Shown piece by piece: positions 38,029-49,438 of a stretch of 64,000 bases of DNA. Under the pieces are notes generated by a model. The model did not search any database. It was not told where the DNA came from and saw only the letters and a list, made by a program, of their open reading frames with translations. The DNA is from an uncultured Collinsella sp. (GTDB lineage Bacteria; Actinomycetota; Coriobacteriia; Coriobacteriales; Coriobacteriaceae): positions 1 through 64,000 of the forward strand of contig CAKUHA010000006.1 in the NCBI GenBank assembly GCA_934655755.1, read 5' to 3'. Made by a program: the position numbers and the translations under genes. Within the stretch, counting starts at the first letter, position 1, and each line of letters starts with the position of its first letter.

Positions 38029-40776
38029 TTACTCGTCTAGAAGATCCTCTGGTATGTCGTTGCCGTCGCCTAGGTCGACGGGGGCTTCCTCGGTGCTAGT
38101 TGCAGCTGCATCCTCCGCACCTTCGCCTTCGGGCTTTTCCTGGGGAGCTGTCATGCGGGCTACGGCGCAGATGCGGTCGTTGTCGTCGACGGTCATCATC
38201 TTGACGCCCTGGGTAGCGCGGCCAGTCTGGCTAATCTCATCGGTCTTGACGCGAATGACCGTCGCGCCCTCCGTCACGATGAACAGCTCGTGCTGCGGGC
38301 CCACCGTCTTCATGGCCGCGAGGTTGCCCTTACGCTCGGTCATTTGGATGGTGTAGACGCCCTGGCCGCCGCGATTCTGCTCCGGGTAGTCCGCAACCGG
38401 CGTGCGCTTGCCGTAGCCGCGCTCGGTGATGACGAATAGATCGCCGTTGCCGTTAGTGACTTCCATGCCCAGAACGCTCACGCCGTCCTTCATACCGATA
38501 CCGCGAACGCCGCTGGTATCGCGGCCGGTGGCGCGCACCTGCTCCTCGGAGAACATGATCGCCTTGCCCGCGGTGGTGGCCAGGATAATCTTGTCGCCCT
38601 CGCGCACGCGGCGCACGTTCAGCAGCGCGTCGTCGTCACGCAGGTTGATAGCGATCAGGCCGTCGCGACGGCTGCGGTCATATGCGCTCATCACGGTCTT
38701 CTTGACCATGCCGCTCTTGGTGGCAAACATCAAGTACTCGTCGGCGGGGAACTCGCGGCAGCTGATGACACTCGCGATCTTCTCGCCTTCCTCGAAGGGC
38801 AGCAGGTTGACGATCGCGGTGCCGCGCGCCTGGCGCGTGCCCACCGGCAGCTCGTGCACCTTCAGGCGGTAGACCTTGCCCTTGCTCGAGAAGAACAGCA
38901 CGTACTCGTGCGTGGACGCGATGAACATCTCGTCGATAACGTCGTCCTCTTTGAGGTTGACGCCCGACACGCCCTTGCCGCCGCGCTTCTGGGCGCGGTA
39001 GGCGGCCACCGGAATGCGCTTCACATAGCCGGTATGGGTAATGGTCACGACCATGTCCTCGTCGGCGATGAGATCCTCCACATCCAGGTCCTTCTCGACT
39101 TGGCTGATCTCGGTGCGGCGCTTGTCGCCAAACTTCTTGGAGATCTCGCGCATCTCCTCCTTGATGACGCCCAGAATCTTCTCCTCGTGCGCCAGCAAGT
39201 CCTCGTAGTAGGCAATGGCGCGGCGCAGGCCGTCCAGCTCTTCCTGAATCTTGTCGCGCTCCAGGCCGGTCAGGCGGCGCAGCTTCATCTCGAGGATGGC
39301 CGTGGTCTGCTCGGGCGAAAAGCCAAAGCGCTCGATCAGGCGGCTGCTGGCCTCGGAGTCGGTCTGCGAGGAGCGGATAATGCTGATGACCTCGTCGATA
39401 TGGTCGAGAGCCATCAGGTAGCCCTCGAGGATATGCGCGCGGGCCTGGGCCTTCTTAAGGTCGAAGCGGGTGCGGCGGGTGACGACGTCGACCTGGTGAT
39501 CGATGTAGTGCTGCAGCATCTCGCGCAGGCTCAGGCATTTGGGAACGCCGTTGACAAGCGCCAGGTTGTTGGCGCCGAAGGTCGTCTGCAGCGAGGTGTA
39601 CTTGTACAGGTTGTTGAGCACGACCTGCGGAATGACACCCTTCTTGAGCTCGATGACCAGACGGATGCCCTTCTGGTTGGACTCATCGCGCATGTCCGAG
39701 ATGCCCTCGATGCGCTTGTCGTTGACGAGCTGGGCGATCTTCTCCTGCAGGGTGCCTTTGTTGACCATGTAGGGGATCTCGGTAAAGACCAGGCGGTTGC
39801 GGCCGGTCTTGGTGGATTCCACGTGGGCCTTGGCGCGCACGGTAATGGAGCCGCGGCCGGTCTCGTAGCTCTGCTTAATGCCGGCGCTGCCCATGATGAT
39901 GGCGCCGGTGGGGAAGTCCGGACCGGGCATGATCTGCATGAGCTCGTCGACAGTGGCGTCGGGATTATCGATCAGGTAGCAGGTGGCCTCGATCGCCTCG
40001 GTGAGGTTATGCGGGGCGATGTTGGTGGCCATGCCGACGGCGATGCCCTGGCTGCCGTTGACCAGCAGGTTGGGGAAGCGCGCGGGCAGCGCCTGGGGCT
40101 CGGCGAGCGATTCGTCATAGTTGGGCTGCCAGTCGACGGTATCCTTCTGCAAGTCACGCAGCAGTTCCATGGCGGGCTTTGCCAGGCGGCTCTCGGTGTA
40201 ACGCATGGCCGCCGCGCCGTCGCCGTCGATGTTACCGAAGTTGCCGTGACCGTCGATGAGCGGCGTGCGCATGGAGAACCACTGCGCCAGGCGGACCATG
40301 GCCTCGTAGACCGCGGAATCGCCGTGCGGGTGATACTTACCGATAACTTCGCCGACCGTCCAGGCCGACTTCTTGTGCGGGCGGTTGGGGTAGATGCCGC
40401 TCTCGTTCATCGCGTACAGGATGCGGCGGTGCACCGGCTTTAGGCCGTCGCGCACGTCCGGCAGGGCGCGCGCCGTGATGACCGACATCGAATACTCGAT
40501 AAACGACTGCTTCATCTCGCGACCGAACTCCGAAATCTGGAGCTGGCCACCATTGATATCCTCGCCGGCCGAGGCGCCACGGTCGACTTCGCCAAAGCTC
40601 TCCTCGAGCTCACCGTCGTCGTCCTCTTCCTCGTCATCATCGGCATCGGGGTTATAGGCGTCCGGATCGCCGTCCTCGCCCTGCTCAGCACGGGCAAGCA
40701 GGCGCTTCAGATCGTCGGGCATACCGGCGTCGCCGGCCTCGCCCATACCCTCGTTATTGTTGATATCGTCTGCCAC
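38029..40776 (-). CDS. gyrA: DNA gyrase subunit A
   Basis: Breakage-rejoining subunit of gyrase. The catalytic tyrosine is Y193 (AAMRYTE). The quinolone-pocket region reads [14 protein letters not shown] with S154 and E158, the wild-type residues usual in Gram-positive bacteria. The C-terminal half has the beta-pinwheel repeats. Unusual is an 80-residue, extremely acidic N-terminal extension ([16 protein letters not shown] within it) before the normal start region [17 protein letters not shown]; the C-terminal tail is acidic too. The ATG has AGGAGG a few bases upstream. It follows gyrB after a 155-bp spacer holding a structured element. Confidence 0.97.
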   Translation of the reverse strand: MADDINNNEGMGEAGDAGMPDDLKRLLARAEQGEDGDPDAYNPDADDDEEEDDDGELEESFGEVDRGASAGEDINGGQLQISEFGREMKQSFIEYSMSVITARALPDVRDGLKPVHRRILYAMNESGIYPNRPHKKSAWTVGEVIGKYHPHGDSAVYEAMVRLAQWFSMRTPLIDGHGNFGNIDGDGAAAMRYTESRLAKPAMELLRDLQKDTVDWQPNYDESLAEPQALPARFPNLLVNGSQGIAVGMATNIAPHNLTEAIEATCYLIDNPDATVDELMQIMPGPDFPTGAIIMGSAGIKQSYETGRGSITVRAKAHVESTKTGRNRLVFTEIPYMVNKGTLQEKIAQLVNDKRIEGISDMRDESNQKGIRLVIELKKGVIPQVVLNNLYKYTSLQTTFGANNLALVNGVPKCLSLREMLQHYIDHQVDVVTRRTRFDLKKAQARAHILEGYLMALDHIDEVISIIRSSQTDSEASSRLIERFGFSPEQTTAILEMKLRRLTGLERDKIQEELDGLRRAIAYYEDLLAHEEKILGVIKEEMREISKKFGDKRRTEISQVEKDLDVEDLIADEDMVVTITHTGYVKRIPVAAYRAQKRGGKGVSGVNLKEDDVIDEMFIASTHEYVLFFSSKGKVYRLKVHELPVGTRQARGTAIVNLLPFEEGEKIASVISCREFPADEYLMFATKSGMVKKTVMSAYDRSRRDGLIAINLRDDDALLNVRRVREGDKIILATTAGKAIMFSEEQVRATGRDTSGVRGIGMKDGVSVLGMEVTNGNGDLFVITERGYGKRTPVADYPEQNRGGQGVYTIQMTERKGNLAAMKTVGPQHELFIVTEGATVIRVKTDEISQTGRATQGVKMMTVDDNDRICAVARMTAPQEKPEGEGAEDAAATSTEEAPVDLGDGNDIPEDLLDE

Positions 40777-40824
40777 GTTACCTCCTCATGGTTTGCGTGG
40801 TCCATTAGTTCCCTGCCACGGAGA

Positions 40825-40925
40825 CGGCTTTTCCAGGTGCCGCAGATTCGCTCGAAAGAGGAGGGAAGCGTACTTGGGTACGCGACCGACGATTGAGGGC
40901 GAAGGTGCGGTGGCTGGGAAAGCCG
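40825..40925. repeat. Branched inverted-repeat element between gyrB and gyrA
   Basis: A 20-base left arm (40825-40844) matches the complement of 40906-40925 at 16 positions; inside, TTCGC (40848-40852) pairs with GCGAA (40899-40903), and GCGTAC (40868-40873) with GTACGC (40878-40883). The element occupies most of the gyrB-gyrA spacer and could be a dispersed repeat or a structured region of the gyrBA transcript. Confidence 0.55.
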
Positions 40926-40931
40926 AACAGG

Positions 40932-43004
<2,073 letters not shown>

Positions 43005-43011
43005 TTATCGT

Positions 43012-43041
43012 AAAAAAATACCCTCGGGGACGAGGGTATTT
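43012..43041 (-). terminator. Terminator of the dnaN-recF-DUF721 unit
   Basis: AAATACCCTC (43016-43025) pairs perfectly with GAGGGTATTT (43032-43041); on the minus strand a run of T follows. It lies 26 bp after the DUF721 stop and before gyrB. Confidence 0.88.
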
Positions 43042-43067
43042 GGCTCTACAAGGCCACCAGATGCGAT

Positions 43068-43631
43068 TTAAGGCTCTTTTTTGCTTTGTGCGCCCTTGGC
43101 CCACTCGGCACTGGCCCTCATGGCGTTCTCGAGGGCCTCGCGCAGTTTTTGGTCTTCGATGGGTGCCACTTGGCGCTCAATTTCCTCACGCTCGGACGCA
43201 CTCAGGTCGGCGTGCGGGGCCGGCGGGCGCTCGGGCAGCGCCGGGCGCAGGCGCTCCTTGGCGGCGGGAGGCGTATGCCCCGGAGCCGTCGTCTTAAACA
43301 CCAGGCCGTCCACATGAGCCCCGGCACGCTCCATGCGTGCGCGGATGATCTCGCGCAGCAGCGTCATCTCCTGCGTCCACGAGGGCGAATCGAGATATAC
43401 CAGCAGCTCATTGGACTCGGGCAGATAGCGCAGGCCCGTCACATGGCGTCCCTCGCGCGTGCCCGAACACACCGTGTTCCAGGCACGATAGATTGCGCGC
43501 GACTGCTCGGCGGCCTTCATCTGCGCGCGGCGCTCGGGCGTCGCCGCGGCCATAATGCGTTGGCGCTCGGCATCCAAAAAGCCGCCAAAGGCAACCGTGC
43601 CGTTTTCGCGCTCGTAATTAGCACGTCTCAC
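43068..43631 (-). CDS. DUF721 / DciA-like protein
   Basis: A 187-aa protein between recF and gyrB, the usual position of DUF721 genes in actinobacteria and relatives. The domain (about 45-110) has AWNTVCSG, RYLPESNELLVYLDSPSWTQEMTLLREII, matching the W-V-G ... L-V---S--W--EL pattern. DciA proteins assist loading of the replicative helicase, and a similar role here fits the dnaA-dnaN-recF-gyrase context. The C-terminal 80 residues are charged and Pro-rich. The GTG start lies inside the last codons of recF (14-bp overlap), implying translational coupling. Confidence 0.82.
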   Translation of the reverse strand: MRRANYERENGTVAFGGFLDAERQRIMAAATPERRAQMKAAEQSRAIYRAWNTVCSGTREGRHVTGLRYLPESNELLVYLDSPSWTQEMTLLREIIRARMERAGAHVDGLVFKTTAPGHTPPAAKERLRPALPERPPAPHADLSASEREEIERQVAPIEDQKLREALENAMRASAEWAKGAQSKKEP

Positions 43632-44724
43632 CCATGCTCACCACCTTGGCTCGATCAAGCAGGTCATCGGTAAAATACCCCAGATTGGTGGTAGTTATGA
43701 CCGTTTGGATATCATCGCCGATCAGCTGCAGAAAAGCGCCCCGGCGCTCGCCGTCGAGCTCGCTCATCACGTCGTCCAAAAGCAGCAGCGGGGCGGTGCC
43801 CAAGATATCGCGGGCAACGGCCACCTCCGCCACTTTCCAGGCCAACACCAGTGTACGCTGCTGCCCCTGACTGGCAAACGAACGGGCAGATCGCCCTGCG
43901 ACGGAGAACTCAATCTCGTCGCGATGCGGCCCCACAAGCGTCATGCCGCGGCGCATCTCCTCGTCGGCGCGCTCATCGAGCGCCGAGAGCATATGCTCAT
44001 ATGCCCAGCCCCTCAGCTCGTCGCGGGCCTGGGTATGGGGCAAGTCACCGAGCGTGGACACATAGGACACGCCGGCGAGCTCGCCAGATGCCACCCGACC
44101 GTAGGCATCGCGCACGCACCCGGCCAAGCGCTCGAGCAGGGCCAGGCGGTGTACGAGCAGGGACGAACCGGCGCGGGCGATGGACTCGTTCCAGGCGCCG
44201 AGCATCTCGCGGCAGCACCAGGCCTCCTTGAGCAGGGCATTGCGCTGCGTCACGCAACGGCCGTAGGTACTCGACAAATCGGCATAGCGCGCGCTCAGCT
44301 GCACGCCAAAGTCGTCGAGCGCCGCACGGCGCACGCTGGCACCGCGCTTGACCATATCCAGGTGGTCCGGGCAAAACAAAACGCTCGGCAACACCCCTCG
44401 AACACCGGACGCCGCACAGCGCTTGCCGTTGCGGCTAAACGAACGCTTGCCGTCCTCCACGCTCAGCCCCATGTCCAGCACGCGCCCATCGCCCTCGAGC
44501 CTCAGCTCGACCTTGCACGGGCCTGCGCCGTCGTGCACAAGCTCGGCGGCGGTCGGATGTCTAAACGAAGCGCCGCTCGTCAGCAGTTGCAGCGCCTCTA
44601 TGAGATTAGTCTTTCCCGCCGCGTTGGGGCCCGCGAGCACCGTCACGCCGTCGCTCAGGGCCAGACGGTAACGGTCGAAGCTACGGTAGTGCGCGACGGA
44701 AAGCTCGCGGGCGAACATAGTCAT
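43618..44724 (-). CDS. recF: DNA replication and repair protein RecF
   Basis: SMC-like ATPase that helps load RecA at gaps. Walker A is GPNAAGKTN (32-40), the signature region is FASQGQQRTLVLAWK, and Walker B is PLLLLDDVMSELD. Length 368 aa is normal. Two ATGs lie 6 bases apart and no clear ribosome site is seen, so translation may be coupled to dnaN, whose stop is 9 bases upstream. It overlaps the DUF721 gene downstream. Confidence 0.96.
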   Translation of the reverse strand: MTMFARELSVAHYRSFDRYRLALSDGVTVLAGPNAAGKTNLIEALQLLTSGASFRHPTAAELVHDGAGPCKVELRLEGDGRVLDMGLSVEDGKRSFSRNGKRCAASGVRGVLPSVLFCPDHLDMVKRGASVRRAALDDFGVQLSARYADLSSTYGRCVTQRNALLKEAWCCREMLGAWNESIARAGSSLLVHRLALLERLAGCVRDAYGRVASGELAGVSYVSTLGDLPHTQARDELRGWAYEHMLSALDERADEEMRRGMTLVGPHRDEIEFSVAGRSARSFASQGQQRTLVLAWKVAEVAVARDILGTAPLLLLDDVMSELDGERRGAFLQLIGDDIQTVITTTNLGYFTDDLLDRAKVVSMGETC

Positions 44725-44733
44725 CGATATACG

Positions 44734-45837
44734 CTAGATGCGCACCGGCATGACCAGGTACAGGTAGTTGATCTTGTCGTAGGACTTGAAGATGCCCGCC
44801 TGCGAGTAGCTCTTGAGCTCCAGCGTGATCTCCCTCTCCTTGGACAGGGCATTCAGGCAGCCGAAGATGTAGTGGTAGTTAAAGGCGATGGTGCCCGACT
44901 CGCCCTCGGCCTCAACGTCGATCGTCTCCTGTGCCAGATCCTGATCGTTGGAGATGGATGACAGACCCATCTGGCCGTTCTCGACGTCAATCTCAAACTT
45001 GACGGCCGGGTTAGCGCTGGCGATGACGGCCACGCGCTTGAGGGCCGCGTTGAAGGCGGCCACATCGATCTTGACGCTCGTCACGCACGAATCGGGAATA
45101 AGCTGCTTGTAGTTGGGATAGACGCCCTCGATACGGCGCGACACGTAGGTGGTGTTGCCGGCCTCAAAGACGACCTGGGTGTCAGTGGCACCGATCATGA
45201 TCGTGGCCTGGCTCGCCATGATGCTCAGTGCATCGTTAAAGGCATCGGCCGGCACGTTGAGCTCAAAGGACCCCTCGAGCGTCGAGGTCTCGACCTGCGT
45301 GTCGCACACGGCAAGACGGAAGGAGTCGGTTGCCACCAGGCGCACGGTGTTGTTCTCGACCTTCATGTGCACGCCGCCCAGGATGGGACGGGCCTTGTCG
45401 GTCGAGGTGACGCGCCACACGCGGCCGACCATCTCGGACAAAATGTCGGTCGGAAGCTCGACGGCGCTTTCGATGGCATAGGCCGGAAACTCCGGGAAGT
45501 CGTTGGCGTCGAGCGTGTTAAGACGGAACGAGCTCTTCTCGCAGCCAATCAGCACCTGGCGCTCGGAGAGCTCAAAGGTGACCGGGGCGTCGGGCAGGGT
45601 CTTGGTGATGTTGGAGAGCATCTTGCAGGGAATGACCATCTCGCCCTCCTCCTCGACATGAGCCGCGATGCGGTGGCGAATCGAGATGGTGTAGTTTGAA
45701 GTCTGGAATTCCAATATACCGTCTTGCGCCTTGACAAGCACGCCCGACAGGATGGGAAGGGTAGATGCCGAAGCGACGCCTTTCATGACGACGCCGATGG
45801 CTTGCGTAAGCGAGCTTTGGCTGACGGTGAACTTCAT
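44734..45837 (-). CDS. dnaN: DNA polymerase III beta sliding clamp
   Basis: Ring-shaped clamp that tethers the polymerase. The 367-aa protein starts MKFTVSQSSLTQAIGVV, contains three similar domains, and ends with the LVMPVRI segment that lines the partner-binding pocket. It lies downstream of dnaA across a 238-bp spacer that looks like the unwinding part of oriC, and it leads the dnaN-recF-DUF721 series. Confidence 0.97.
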   Translation of the reverse strand: MKFTVSQSSLTQAIGVVMKGVASASTLPILSGVLVKAQDGILEFQTSNYTISIRHRIAAHVEEEGEMVIPCKMLSNITKTLPDAPVTFELSERQVLIGCEKSSFRLNTLDANDFPEFPAYAIESAVELPTDILSEMVGRVWRVTSTDKARPILGGVHMKVENNTVRLVATDSFRLAVCDTQVETSTLEGSFELNVPADAFNDALSIMASQATIMIGATDTQVVFEAGNTTYVSRRIEGVYPNYKQLIPDSCVTSVKIDVAAFNAALKRVAVIASANPAVKFEIDVENGQMGLSSISNDQDLAQETIDVEAEGESGTIAFNYHYIFGCLNALSKEREITLELKSYSQAGIFKSYDKINYLYLVMPVRI

Positions 45838-46075
45838 CTTTTAATACCTTTCTATAGATATAAATATCTTAATAATAGTAATAGTACTGACGAAACTGTT
45901 GATTACTCCCAAAAGCGCTGGTCAGAGCCAAAAAGAGAATCGACAGAAACCTGTGTGCAACCGGCCTCGTTTTCAACGTTCAAAACCTGCTCAAAACTTT
46001 TCATCGCCGGCCGGTTGGTTTTAGACATCTTATGCTCTGGGTTTCGACAAGTTATCAACAGGTGTGGTTATTTTC
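45838..46075. other. Candidate unwinding region of oriC (dnaA-dnaN spacer)
   Basis: An AT-rich stretch (45839-45890) is followed by TAATAATAGTAATAGTA (45870-45886) and then TGTTGATTA (45897-45905, i.e. TAATCAACA on the minus strand). Read 3' to 5' from the box, the plus strand gives GAT-AAT-GAT-AAT-AAT, the repeat pattern of DnaA-trios. Further box-like sites are TTTTCAACG (45970-45978) and TTATCAACA (46052-46060). The order box, spacer, trios, AT-rich DNA towards dnaN matches the Bacillus basal unwinding layout. Confidence 0.65.
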
Positions 46076-47797
46076 CTACGAGCGCAGGGTGATTTTGTCA
46101 CGCAGCGATTTGAGGTCCTCGGTCACGGTTCGGTCTTCCTGGATCATCTTCTGAACCTTTTTATAGCTCGTGCTGACCGTCGAGTGGTTGCGGTTGCCGA
46201 ATTCGGCGCCCACGGCCGTGGTTGTCATCTCGCACATCTCAATCGCCAGATAGATGGCGATATGGCGCGCTTTGGCGATGTTGGCGTTGCGCCGCGGGCC
46301 TATGAGCTCCTCGTGCGTCACCCCGTACTGTTCCTCGATGACAGATTGAACCGTCTGCACGTTGATTTTCTTGGCTGACGTGTCGAAGTACTGACTCGCG
46401 ATGGTGTCGATATCGTCAAAAGTGAGTTCCCCACCCTCGCGTTCGCGGTCGCCTGCCTCGCCGGCGCAGCGCTCGCAAAAGCTCTCGAGCTCGCGGATGT
46501 TGGTGCCCGAGACCTCGGCCATGTGCTTAAAGTGCTCGTCGGTCAGATGCCCGCAGTCGCTGCCGTAGGCCGCCAACAGCGAGTCATCGTCCGCGTCGGG
46601 CGCCGCCGCAATCGTGTTCTCGTAGTAGCGCTGCAAGATCTTGTATTTCATCTCGTAGCTGGGCTCTGCCACCAAGCAGAGCATGCCGGCATTAAAGCGG
46701 CTGGTCAGGCGCTCGTCCATGTTGAGGTCTTTGGGCGCGCGGTCGGCGGCGATCACGACTTTTTTGTTGTTGCGGATGAACTCGTCCATCAGCTGAAAGA
46801 AATAATCCACGCTCGCGCGCTTGCCGATAATGTTTTGGATGTCGTCGATGATGAGCACGTCGACGCCATGGTATGCCTGCATGATGGGGGCGTTGCTCTT
46901 CTTTTGTCGGTCGAACTCCGTCATCAGGTCATCGAGGTATGCCTGGGAATTGGCATATTTCACCTTGATCTCGGGTGATTTTTCGGCGAGCTCGTTTTTG
47001 ATGGCGAGCAGCAGGTGGGTCTTGCCCAGCCCCGATTTGCCGTAGATGAACAGCGACGTGCAGGTGCCGCGCTCGTCCGCCAGGGCGGCAAACTTGAGCG
47101 CCGAGCGGTAGGCATGGCTGTTTTCGGGGCCGTAGACAAAGTTCTCAAAGGTGAATTTCGAGTTGGCGGCGAGGGGTGCGCCATCGGCGTTTTGCTCGGT
47201 TGCGGCTGCGGGCGCCGGGGCCGTCGTGGTCGACACCGTGGCACGAGGTGAGCTCTTCGCCGGCGTGCCGCCCTTCATCTGGTTCATCATGCGGCGGAAA
47301 TCATCGGCCGAAAGTGTGTTTTTGATTGCGATGCCCGATTCCTCGCCCGGCGTCGCGTCGTGCGCGATGGGCATGTGCGTGGCGGTCGGCATGCTCGCGA
47401 TCGAAGCCTGTGCCATGCCGGCCATGGTTTCACGGGAAACATCGCCGATTTTGGGCTCGGGAGTCGACGCGACAGACGCGGTGGGCGCAGCTGCGGGCGC
47501 CGCCGGGGGAGCGGCGGGCGCAGCCGGCGCGGCGCCGTCCGTCGCGCTACCTTGGGGCGCCACGATATTGAGCGCGATCGGCGCAAAGGCGATTTCTTCC
47601 AGGTACGCCTCGATGGTCGGCTGGTGCTTTTTGAGCTGAGCGATGGCAAAGCGCGAGGGGGCCTCGATCGTCAAAGTGTCTTCGGTGAGGCTGACGGCGC
47701 GCGATTGCCCCAGCATGTTGATGAGGCGCGCATCTTGGCCGTCGCGCTGGCAAAAGGCGATGGCGTCTTCCAAGATGATGCTTGCTTCCTCGTCCAC
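46076..47797 (-). CDS. dnaA: Chromosomal replication initiator DnaA, with divergent DNA-binding motif
   Basis: AAA+ initiator that binds DnaA boxes and melts oriC. Domain I spans about 1-80; a 130-residue Ala/Pro-rich linker follows; the ATPase has Walker A GKSGLGKT (253-260) and Walker B LIIDDIQ (315-321). Domain IV is odd: the usual RPRQ is K509-A-R-H512, and the usual GGRDHTTV is GNRNHSTV (N537, S539). These positions correspond to R399, D433 and T435 of E. coli DnaA, which contact the box. It begins 15 bp after the GHKL-winged-helix gene and is cotranscribed with it. Confidence 0.96.
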   Translation of the reverse strand: MDEEASIILEDAIAFCQRDGQDARLINMLGQSRAVSLTEDTLTIEAPSRFAIAQLKKHQPTIEAYLEEIAFAPIALNIVAPQGSATDGAAPAAPAAPPAAPAAAPTASVASTPEPKIGDVSRETMAGMAQASIASMPTATHMPIAHDATPGEESGIAIKNTLSADDFRRMMNQMKGGTPAKSSPRATVSTTTAPAPAAATEQNADGAPLAANSKFTFENFVYGPENSHAYRSALKFAALADERGTCTSLFIYGKSGLGKTHLLLAIKNELAEKSPEIKVKYANSQAYLDDLMTEFDRQKKSNAPIMQAYHGVDVLIIDDIQNIIGKRASVDYFFQLMDEFIRNNKKVVIAADRAPKDLNMDERLTSRFNAGMLCLVAEPSYEMKYKILQRYYENTIAAAPDADDDSLLAAYGSDCGHLTDEHFKHMAEVSGTNIRELESFCERCAGEAGDREREGGELTFDDIDTIASQYFDTSAKKINVQTVQSVIEEQYGVTHEELIGPRRNANIAKARHIAIYLAIEMCEMTTTAVGAEFGNRNHSTVSTSYKKVQKMIQEDRTVTEDLKSLRDKITLRS

Positions 47798-47812
47798 TGT
47801 CTCTCCCGTTCC

Positions 47813-49165
47813 TTAACCCTGCGTCTGTACGCGATCTCTGCCAAGCTCGGTCAGATGGTATTTCTGACCGTGTTTAATCACCAAGCCAACTTGCGCCAGG
47901 TCGTTGAGCGTGCGCGACCAGGTGGGCGCCGAGCTTCCAAGGGCCCGCGCCAAGTCGGTGGCTCCACATGCTTCGTTTTGAGCTAAATAGCCCAGCGCTT
48001 GCTTGCCGCGCTCGCTCACATATGTGTCCGCCGACGGCTGTGAATAATGTTGAGCCGCATTAGGATACATCATTTGAGCTGCCGGTTGTTGAGAACTCGG
48101 CATCGTCGGCATCTGCTGTTGAAAACTTTGCGGCCACGGTTGATAGGGCTGCTGCGGCATCTGCTGGGGCCAGGGGCTGTACTGCGCCTGGGGAATCTGT
48201 TGATACGGCTGCGGATATCCCTGCAGGTACTGCTGCGGATACGGCTGGGCGTACCCCTGCTGCGGCATGTACTGGGCGGGATACCCCTGAGGGTACGGTT
48301 GATAACCCATTTGTTGGATGTTCGGCGCCCCTGCTGTTTGCTGCACGATGTTCGGGTCCTGGTCCGCCGCCGGCATTGGCTGCGGCATGCTTTGCGTCAT
48401 CGGACCCGACGGCTCCGCGGCCGCCTGTGCGGCGAATGCTCCCGGCTGCTGCATGTATGCTGCAGGCTGTTGCATCTGTTGCGTCGCCATCGGCTGCTGC
48501 GCAAAGGTGCTGGGCTGGGGGTATGCCTGCTGCTCTGTCTCGGGGCGAACGGCGGCTCCGCGACCGCCGGCGCGCTCGATCTCCTGCACGCGTTTGGGAT
48601 TGAGGCTTACGGTCACCACGGTGCCGTTGCCCATATTGTCCTCGATGGAAACCGCGCCACCGGCGTTCTCCAGGTATTCCTGCACCATGGGGAAACCGGC
48701 TCCGGTGCCGCGGATATATCGTTTCATGCTGCTGTTTGCGCTGGTCACGCCAAAGTCGAAAGCGCGTTCCTTGTCGTCGATTCCCGGCCCCTGATCGGCA
48801 AATCGGATGGTGTCGCCCCCGTCTAGGATGGAGATGATGGGCTCTGCGAAGTGCGCGTGGATGAAGTTTTCCACAATCTCGCGGATCACCATCAGCGAGA
48901 TGTGGCCGCCCTGCTCCTTCATGCACTGGTAGACGGTGTTGGTCGTCTCCTCCAGGTAGGTGCGGACGTCCTGCGGCTCGATGACGATCACGCGCGGGGT
49001 CGACAGCATGTCATCGTAGACGGCGATACGCGCCGCATACATGGCGCCTGCTGCTTTTTTGACGGGCACGTCGCCCTCGTCGCGCTCTTCGCGCACGCCG
49101 GTGATGTGCTCGTTGTCGGGCGCCGGGTCCCCCGAATCAACCATGGTGTAGAAGTCGTCTGACAT
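47813..49165 (-). CDS. GHKL ATPase with Gln/Pro-rich linker and C-terminal winged helix
   Basis: A 450-aa protein encoded first in the dnaA operon, directly beside the putative origin. Residues about 85-190 are a histidine-kinase/anti-sigma type ATP-binding domain: N box REIVENFIHAH (E99, N100), G1 DQGPGID (124-130), G2 GTGAGFPMV (153-161). There is no kinase dimerisation domain or phospho-accepting His. Residues about 210-380 are a low-complexity Gln/Pro/Tyr/Met tract. Residues about 385-450 look like a MarR-type winged helix (ALGYLAQNEACGATDLARAL, then QVGLVIKHGQKYHLTELGRD). It may couple a nucleotide-bound state to DNA binding at the origin or the operon promoter. I know no characterised homolog. 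Confidence 0.8.
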   Translation of the reverse strand: MSDDFYTMVDSGDPAPDNEHITGVREERDEGDVPVKKAAGAMYAARIAVYDDMLSTPRVIVIEPQDVRTYLEETTNTVYQCMKEQGGHISLMVIREIVENFIHAHFAEPIISILDGGDTIRFADQGPGIDDKERAFDFGVTSANSSMKRYIRGTGAGFPMVQEYLENAGGAVSIEDNMGNGTVVTVSLNPKRVQEIERAGGRGAAVRPETEQQAYPQPSTFAQQPMATQQMQQPAAYMQQPGAFAAQAAAEPSGPMTQSMPQPMPAADQDPNIVQQTAGAPNIQQMGYQPYPQGYPAQYMPQQGYAQPYPQQYLQGYPQPYQQIPQAQYSPWPQQMPQQPYQPWPQSFQQQMPTMPSSQQPAAQMMYPNAAQHYSQPSADTYVSERGKQALGYLAQNEACGATDLARALGSSAPTWSRTLNDLAQVGLVIKHGQKYHLTELGRDRVQTQG

Positions 49166-49330
49166 GCTGCTCGCAATCGTTCAAAAGGTTTCGAACAAAT
49201 AGTAGCTCAGCTCGCAATGTTTCTCATCTTTCGACAACTTTTCAAAACCTGTTGAAAACTTTGGAAATCGGGCGAAAAGTTCTCAACATTGCCAACATGA
49301 CCTGTTGAAAACTCGATGAAATATCGTGAA
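49166..49330. other. Candidate DnaA-box cluster of oriC (upstream part)
   Basis: The AT-richer spacer between the GHKL gene and rpmH (49166-49510) carries TTTTCAACA on the minus strand at 49250-49258 and 49303-49311, and TTCTCAACA on the plus strand at 49280-49288, with a weaker TTTCGACAA at 49229-49237. No TTATCCACA was seen. The core TCAACA is shared with the sites in the dnaA-dnaN spacer. The divergence of transcription here supports an origin. Confidence 0.6.
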
Positions 49331-49408
49331 AAGTGTTTCATGCACTCCGGATGCTCGCGGGCTTATGGGGGAACCGTGTACACTTTGCAACCTTTTACCT
49401 TTGATTTC

Positions 49409-49438
49409 TTGACATTTGAACATTGATTTCCCTACAAT
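49409..49438 (+). promoter_or_regulatory. rpmH promoter
   Basis: TTGACA (49409-49414) and TACAAT (49433-49438) are 18 bases apart, reading towards rpmH, with a leader of about 65 bases. It would drive rpmH-rnpA-yidD-yidC-khpB. Confidence 0.82.
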
